A stretch of DNA of 19,246 nucleotides from an uncultured Ezakiella sp. (GTDB lineage: Bacteria > Bacillota > Clostridia > Tissierellales > Peptoniphilaceae), in assembly GCA_947293975.1 (NCBI GenBank), contig CAMYPV010000021.1, forward strand, positions 1-19,246, in the 5' to 3' direction. Positions 15,275-19,246 of the stretch are shown piece after piece (within the stretch, counting starts at the first letter, position 1; each line of letters begins with the position of its first letter). The notes below the pieces were generated by a model. It was given only the letters and a program-made list of their open reading frames with translations. It did no database searches and was not told the DNA's origin. A program made the translations under genes and the position numbers.

Positions 15275-16900
15275 ATGGAAAATATAAATTCAAAAATTTT
15301 TAAAAATGCAATAAAAAGTGCAGTGGCAAATTTAGATGCCAACAAAGAACTAGTTAACTCATTGAATGTATTTCCTGTTCCTGATGGTGACACAGGTATT
15401 AATATGTTCTTAACAATTAAATCTGCAAGTTCTCATGCACTTTCAATAGATTCAAATAGTTGTGGAGAAATTGCAAAGGCACTCAGCAAAGGTGCTCTTA
15501 TGGGAGCAAGAGGTAACTCGGGTGTAATACTTTCACAAATTTTGAGAGGTTTTTCTCAAGGAATTGATGAATCTGAAAAGATAGATGTTAAAACAATGAC
15601 AAGTGCTTTGAAGTGTGCGAGAGATGTTGCTTATAAAGCTGTTATGAAACCAACTGAAGGGACTATATTAACAGTAATAAGAGAGATTGCAGAGTTTGCA
15701 GAAAAAAATAATAGAAAATTTACTGATGTGAATGAATTTTTTGAAGTTTGTCTCGAAGCTGGTGAAAAATCGCTTGCAAACACACCTAATTTGCTTCCAG
15801 TTTTAAAAGAAGCAGGAGTTATCGACTCAGGTGGAAAAGGCTTGATGGTAATTCTTCAGGGTATGTATGATGGCTTCATGGGCAAAGAGATTGAATATAC
15901 AGTTGAAGAACCAATTAAAGCTTTTGAAGGAGAAATTGAGTTTGATGATAGCATTGAATTTGGTTATTGCACAGAGTTTATGATTCATACAGATTTTGAT
16001 GATTTAGATATTTTAAAGGCAAGGCTATTAGAAATTGGCGATTCACTTGTATGTGTCAAAAATGATGACATAATTAAAATTCACGTACACACAAATCATC
16101 CAGGTACCGCTTTTGAAATTGGTCTTGAATATGGATATATAACAGGTGTAAAGGCTGATAATATGAGGTTACAAAATGCAGAGGTTAGAAGAAAGCATGA
16201 TGAGCATTTAGAAGGCGAATTTGTTGATCCAAAGGATTTACACAAAAAAGACGCTTTTGTGGTTGTGGCTGCTGGAAATGGTATAGCAGATTTATTCAAG
16301 GAATTGGGAGCAGATAAGATTGTTCTTGGTGGACAAACTATGAATCCTAGTGTAGAAGATTTCTTAAAAGCTATTGAAAATATATATGCAGATAATATTT
16401 TCATATTACCAAACAATCCAAATATTATATTGACTGCTGAAAATGTATGTGATCTTACAGATAAAAATATTATTGTAATTCCTTCAAGAACAATTCCGCA
16501 AGGTATACACGCTATGATTAATTTCGACAGTGATGCTGACCTCAATACAGCAACTGAAGAAATGACAGAGTCATTAAATCATGTTATTAGCGGATCGATA
16601 ACGTATGCTGTAAGGGATACTGTTGTTGATGGACAAGACATTAAAAAAGGTGATTATATGGCTATTATTGATAAATCAATTGTAGCAAGTGAAGATGACC
16701 GTTATAATGTTTTAAAATCGGCAGTAGAGAAATCTATCACCGAAGATACATCTATTATTACTATATTTGCTGGTGAAGAGATTAACGACGCTATTTTAGA
16801 AGATGATGTAGAAAGACTTGAGTCTGATTTTCCAGATATAGACATTGAAGCTATAAGAGGAGATCAACCGGTTTACTATTATTTGTTGAGTATTGAATAA
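15275..16900 (+). CDS. fakA: Fatty acid kinase ATP-binding subunit FakA (DAK2 family, YloV)
   Basis: ATP-binding subunit of the Gram-positive fatty acid kinase, which phosphorylates exogenous fatty acids presented by FakB proteins so they can enter phospholipid synthesis. The 541-residue length matches the family. The N-terminal DhaL/DAK2 domain (about 1-205) has NVFPVPDGDTGINM with metal-binding D37 and D39, GARGNSG at 77-83 and DSGGKGL at 184-190. The middle domain has YCTEFMIHT, GDSLVCV and IHVHTNHPG (H270, H272, corresponding to the important His residues of the S. aureus protein). The C-terminal FakB-contacting domain (about 325-541) ends with a QPVYYYLLSIE tail. AGGAGG (15265-15270) overlaps the yloU stop. 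No fakB is in the window. Stop overlaps recG. Confidence 0.95.
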   Translation: MENINSKIFKNAIKSAVANLDANKELVNSLNVFPVPDGDTGINMFLTIKSASSHALSIDSNSCGEIAKALSKGALMGARGNSGVILSQILRGFSQGIDESEKIDVKTMTSALKCARDVAYKAVMKPTEGTILTVIREIAEFAEKNNRKFTDVNEFFEVCLEAGEKSLANTPNLLPVLKEAGVIDSGGKGLMVILQGMYDGFMGKEIEYTVEEPIKAFEGEIEFDDSIEFGYCTEFMIHTDFDDLDILKARLLEIGDSLVCVKNDDIIKIHVHTNHPGTAFEIGLEYGYITGVKADNMRLQNAEVRRKHDEHLEGEFVDPKDLHKKDAFVVVAAGNGIADLFKELGADKIVLGGQTMNPSVEDFLKAIENIYADNIFILPNNPNIILTAENVCDLTDKNIIVIPSRTIPQGIHAMINFDSDADLNTATEEMTESLNHVISGSITYAVRDTVVDGQDIKKGDYMAIIDKSIVASEDDRYNVLKSAVEKSITEDTSIITIFAGEEINDAILEDDVERLESDFPDIDIEAIRGDQPVYYYLLSIE

Positions 16901-18915
16901 TGAGTTTAGGGAGCATAAAGGGCTTAGGACCAAAACGTATTAAGTTACTTGAAAAATTAAATATTAGGAACTTAAACGACCTAGTCTTTTATGCTCCTAA
17001 TTATTATGAAGATAGACAAAATGTTAAGAGTTTAAATGAACTCGTTGATGGCGAAGACGCGCTTGTTTATGTAAGAATAACTAGACGCGAGCCTATAAAA
17101 AGATTAAAAAATAAAATGACAATTATAGAATTTACTGCAAGTGATGGGTCAAGAGTCATTAGAATAAATTACTTTAATCAGCCATGGGCAAAAAACAACT
17201 TTGAAATAGGTGAATGGTACTATTTATTTGGTAAAATCAAGTTCTTTAAACAAGACATTACAATTTCATCACCAATATTTGGCAAAAAGCAAGACAAGGA
17301 ATTAGGTTGTATTGTTCCTGTGTATCCGCTTACAAAAGATTTAAGCAATAAAATTTTAAGATTATATATATATGAGGCTATAAAAGCGTGGAATGATTTA
17401 AAGTTAGTTCCAAAAGAAATCTCGGATAAATATGGTTTGCCACCTGTTAAAACAATTTTAAAAATGCTTCATTTCCCTGATAATATGGATGAAGCAAATA
17501 AAGCTTTATCGATGATGAGTTATATAGAGGCGTTTTGTCTTCAAATCGCAACATCAAACGGAGAAAAAATCTTTAAAAGAACTGGCGGGCAAATAATTAA
17601 AGACACCGAAGAGGAGAGAGATTTTCTAAGATGTCTACCTTTTAAATTAACAGAAGGTCAAAAGTCGAGTATAGTTGAGATAAAATCTGATTTGGAATCT
17701 GATGTTAAAATGTCTAGACTATTACAAGGTGATGTTGGTAGTGGAAAAACAGTTGTGGCACAGTATGCTGCAATTAAAACGGTTGCATCAGGATTTCAGG
17801 TTGCATTTATGGCACCAACTGCAATACTTGCAGAGCAAAATTATAAGAAATTAAAAGTTTTTGGAGATAAATTTGGTTATAGAACTGTTCTTTTAACATC
17901 AAACATTTCAAAATCCGAACGAGATGATATTGTTAATGGTTTGCAAGATGGTAATATAGATATAATTGTAGGAACGCATTCTTTATTAAATGATAAAATA
18001 AAGTTTAAAAATATTGGATTGGTAGTAATTGATGAGCAGCATAGATTTGGAGTAAATCAACGCAGAACCCTTGCACAAAAGACAGAGGGAATTAATTTAT
18101 TGTTAATGAGTGCAACTCCAATTCCAAGAAGCTTAGCTTTAATATTATATGGTGAAATGGATATAAGTGAAATTAGAACTATGCCAGAAGGACGAAAAGT
18201 GGTTGAAACTTATGCCTTATCTACTAATCAAATTGAAGGGGCACACGAGTTTGCGTTAAAAGAAATTCAAAAAGGTAGACAGGTTTATTATGTATGTCCA
18301 CTCATAGAAGAAAGTGAATCTATGAATTTAATGTCTGCACAGGATTTGTATAAATCACTAGTTGAGAGATTTTCTGATTTACAAATAGCTCTTGTTACTG
18401 GAAAAACTCCAAATGATGAAAAAGATGATATAATGTCAAAATTTTATAATGGTAAAATAAATATCTTAGTATCAACAACTGTAATTGAAGTTGGTATAGA
18501 CGTTCCTAATGCGACATGCATGATTATAATTAATGCCGAGCGATTTGGTCTTTCTCAGCTTCATCAATTAAGAGGTAGAGTAGGTCGTGGCGATTATAAA
18601 AGTTATTGTTTGTTAATTAATGGATCAAAATCTGAGGAGAGTTATACTCGAATAAAAACTATGGAGAGAACTTCAGATGGTTTTGAAATTGCAACTGAAG
18701 ATTTGCGTCTAAGAGGTCCTGGAGAATTTTTAGGATTAAGGCAACATGGTAGACATAAGCTGAAATTTTTAAATTTTGAAAAAGATATAAATATAATTAT
18801 AATGGCAAAAAAAGATTTTGAATATTATTATGAACACAAAGATGAGAAAGAATGGAATGAAATCTATAATAATAACACAGAATTTATTGGCGAATACGCA
18901 GAGGAGTTAAGCTGA
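16900..18915 (+). CDS. recG: ATP-dependent DNA helicase RecG
   Basis: Branch-migrating superfamily 2 helicase that remodels stalled forks, R-loops and recombination intermediates. A wedge/OB domain occupies about 1-150 (opening GSIKGLGPKRIKLLEKL, then YAPNYYEDR). The helicase core has Walker A GDVGSGKT at 277-284, MAPTAILAEQ, DEQHRFG (378-384), SATPIPRS (404-411), GIDVPNAT and QLRGRVGRG (556-564). The C-terminal TRG-type motif reads DLRLRGPGEFLGLRQHG. The 671 residues match the usual 670-690. The start shares a base with the fakA stop (TAATG). In B. subtilis sdaAB-sdaAA lie between fakA and recG; they are absent here. Its stop overlaps rsmD by one base. Confidence 0.97.
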   Translation: MSLGSIKGLGPKRIKLLEKLNIRNLNDLVFYAPNYYEDRQNVKSLNELVDGEDALVYVRITRREPIKRLKNKMTIIEFTASDGSRVIRINYFNQPWAKNNFEIGEWYYLFGKIKFFKQDITISSPIFGKKQDKELGCIVPVYPLTKDLSNKILRLYIYEAIKAWNDLKLVPKEISDKYGLPPVKTILKMLHFPDNMDEANKALSMMSYIEAFCLQIATSNGEKIFKRTGGQIIKDTEEERDFLRCLPFKLTEGQKSSIVEIKSDLESDVKMSRLLQGDVGSGKTVVAQYAAIKTVASGFQVAFMAPTAILAEQNYKKLKVFGDKFGYRTVLLTSNISKSERDDIVNGLQDGNIDIIVGTHSLLNDKIKFKNIGLVVIDEQHRFGVNQRRTLAQKTEGINLLLMSATPIPRSLALILYGEMDISEIRTMPEGRKVVETYALSTNQIEGAHEFALKEIQKGRQVYYVCPLIEESESMNLMSAQDLYKSLVERFSDLQIALVTGKTPNDEKDDIMSKFYNGKINILVSTTVIEVGIDVPNATCMIIINAERFGLSQLHQLRGRVGRGDYKSYCLLINGSKSEESYTRIKTMERTSDGFEIATEDLRLRGPGEFLGLRQHGRHKLKFLNFEKDINIIIMAKKDFEYYYEHKDEKEWNEIYNNNTEFIGEYAEELS

Positions 18916-19219
18916 TGAGGGTAATTAGTGGTAAATTAAGAGGGATGAAATTATCAGCTCCAAAAGGTTTAACAACTCGACCGACAGATGACATGCTAAA
19001 AGAAAATATTTTTAATTTAATTGGACCTATTAAAAAAGATTCTAGGGTTTTAGATTTGTTTGCTGGTAGTGGGCAAATAGGGATAGAATTTATTAGTAGA
19101 GGTTCAAATGATGTTGTATTTGTAGATAAAGATTTTTCAGCAATAAAAAGCATTAAATCAAATATGGAAAAGATTGATTTTATAAATTTTAAAATTATAA
19201 AGTCAGATGCATTTAAGTA
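18915..19219 (+). CDS. rsmD: 16S rRNA (guanine-966-N2)-methyltransferase RsmD, 3' truncated at adapter
   Basis: Methylates G966 of 16S rRNA with SAM. 101 complete codons and two bases are genuine: MRVISGKLRGMKL at the N-terminus, then TTRPTDDMLKENIFNLI, SAM motif I VLDLFAGSGQIGIE (45-58), SRGSNDVVFVDKD. Full-length family proteins are about 180-190 residues, so the second half, including the catalytic (D/N)PPY motif, is missing. ATG overlaps the recG stop (TGATG), with GAGGAG (18901-18906) eight bases upstream. The frame runs on into bases 19220-19246, but those are sequencing adapter and must not be translated. In clostridia coaD usually follows, which cannot be checked here. Confidence 0.93.
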
Positions 19220-19246
19220 CTGTCTCTTATACACATCTGACGCTGC
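19220..19246. other. Illumina Nextera (Tn5 mosaic end plus read-1) adapter contamination
   Basis: The 19 bases 19220-19238 read CTGTCTCTTATACACATCT, the complement of the engineered Tn5 mosaic end used in Nextera libraries, and the next eight, GACGCTGC, continue into the read-1 adapter. The exact 27-base agreement at the very end of the window, in the middle of rsmD, shows unclipped adapter rather than genomic DNA. It creates a false minus-strand frame starting at 19234 with N-terminus MYKRQ, encoded entirely by the mosaic end. A real Tn5-type insertion is far less likely because the read-1 tail is synthetic. Confidence 0.97.

Noticed and set aside
16096..16545. Minus-strand open frame of 149 residues inside fakA
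   Set aside because: Longest antisense frame in the window, but no ribosome binding site or recognisable domain, and it lies wholly within the well-supported fakA coding sequence.
18884..19234. Minus-strand open frame of 116 residues beginning MYKRQ
   Set aside because: Its start lies within the Nextera mosaic end and the rest is antisense to recG and rsmD. It is an adapter artefact, not a gene.
1..19246. Search by eye for CRISPR arrays, tRNA/rRNA genes, insertion sequences, phage genes or a defence system
   Set aside because: No regularly spaced repeats, no transposase or integrase motifs, and no RNA gene signatures were seen; all long frames have clear housekeeping identities.

Overview
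The window is an AT-rich housekeeping segment of a low-GC Gram-positive (Bacillota) chromosome. The gene order gmk-rpoZ-coaBC-priA-def-fmt-rsmB-rlmN-stp-prkC-rsgA-rpe-thiN, then rpmB on the opposite strand, then yloU-fakA-recG, closely follows the Bacillus subtilis gmk-to-recG region and its clostridial counterparts. The AT-rich codon use, the recG-rsmD junction and the short, divergent proteins suggest Clostridia/Tissierellia (an anaerobe) rather than Bacilli. This placement is inference; genus cannot be read from the sequence.

Layout. Positions 1-1603 (minus) hold most of rqcH (NFACT/Rqc2 family), cut off by the left edge. A 122-base divergent intergenic region leads into a thirteen-gene plus-strand block (1726-14575). 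Its members overlap or are separated by at most 8 bases, with no terminator visible inside: purine nucleotide supply and transcription (gmk, rpoZ), CoA synthesis (coaBC), replication restart (priA), formyl-Met addition and removal (fmt, def), rRNA methylation (rsmB, rlmN), the PP2C phosphatase/PASTA kinase pair (stp, prkC), ribosome assembly (rsgA), pentose phosphate metabolism (rpe) and thiamine pyrophosphate (thiN). A minus-strand rpmB (ribosomal protein L28) faces thiN. Its intrinsic terminator lies over the last codons of thiN. Back-to-back promoters in the rpmB/yloU gap drive rpmB leftward and yloU-fakA-recG-rsmD rightward.

The right end is not genomic. The last 27 bases (19220-19246) match the Illumina Nextera transposase mosaic end plus read-1 adapter, so rsmD is truncated at an assembly/adapter boundary. 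The minus-strand reading frame starting there, with N-terminus MYKRQ, is an artefact.

I found no evidence of a novel multi-gene system, mobile element, CRISPR array, phage or tRNA/rRNA gene. Points worth a second look are the adapter, a very acidic Asp/Glu/Tyr linker in the kinase PrkC, substitutions in otherwise conserved motifs of RsmB and ThiN, consecutive TTG starts, the absence of remA/yicC next to gmk, and the symmetric divergent promoter pair around rpmB/yloU.
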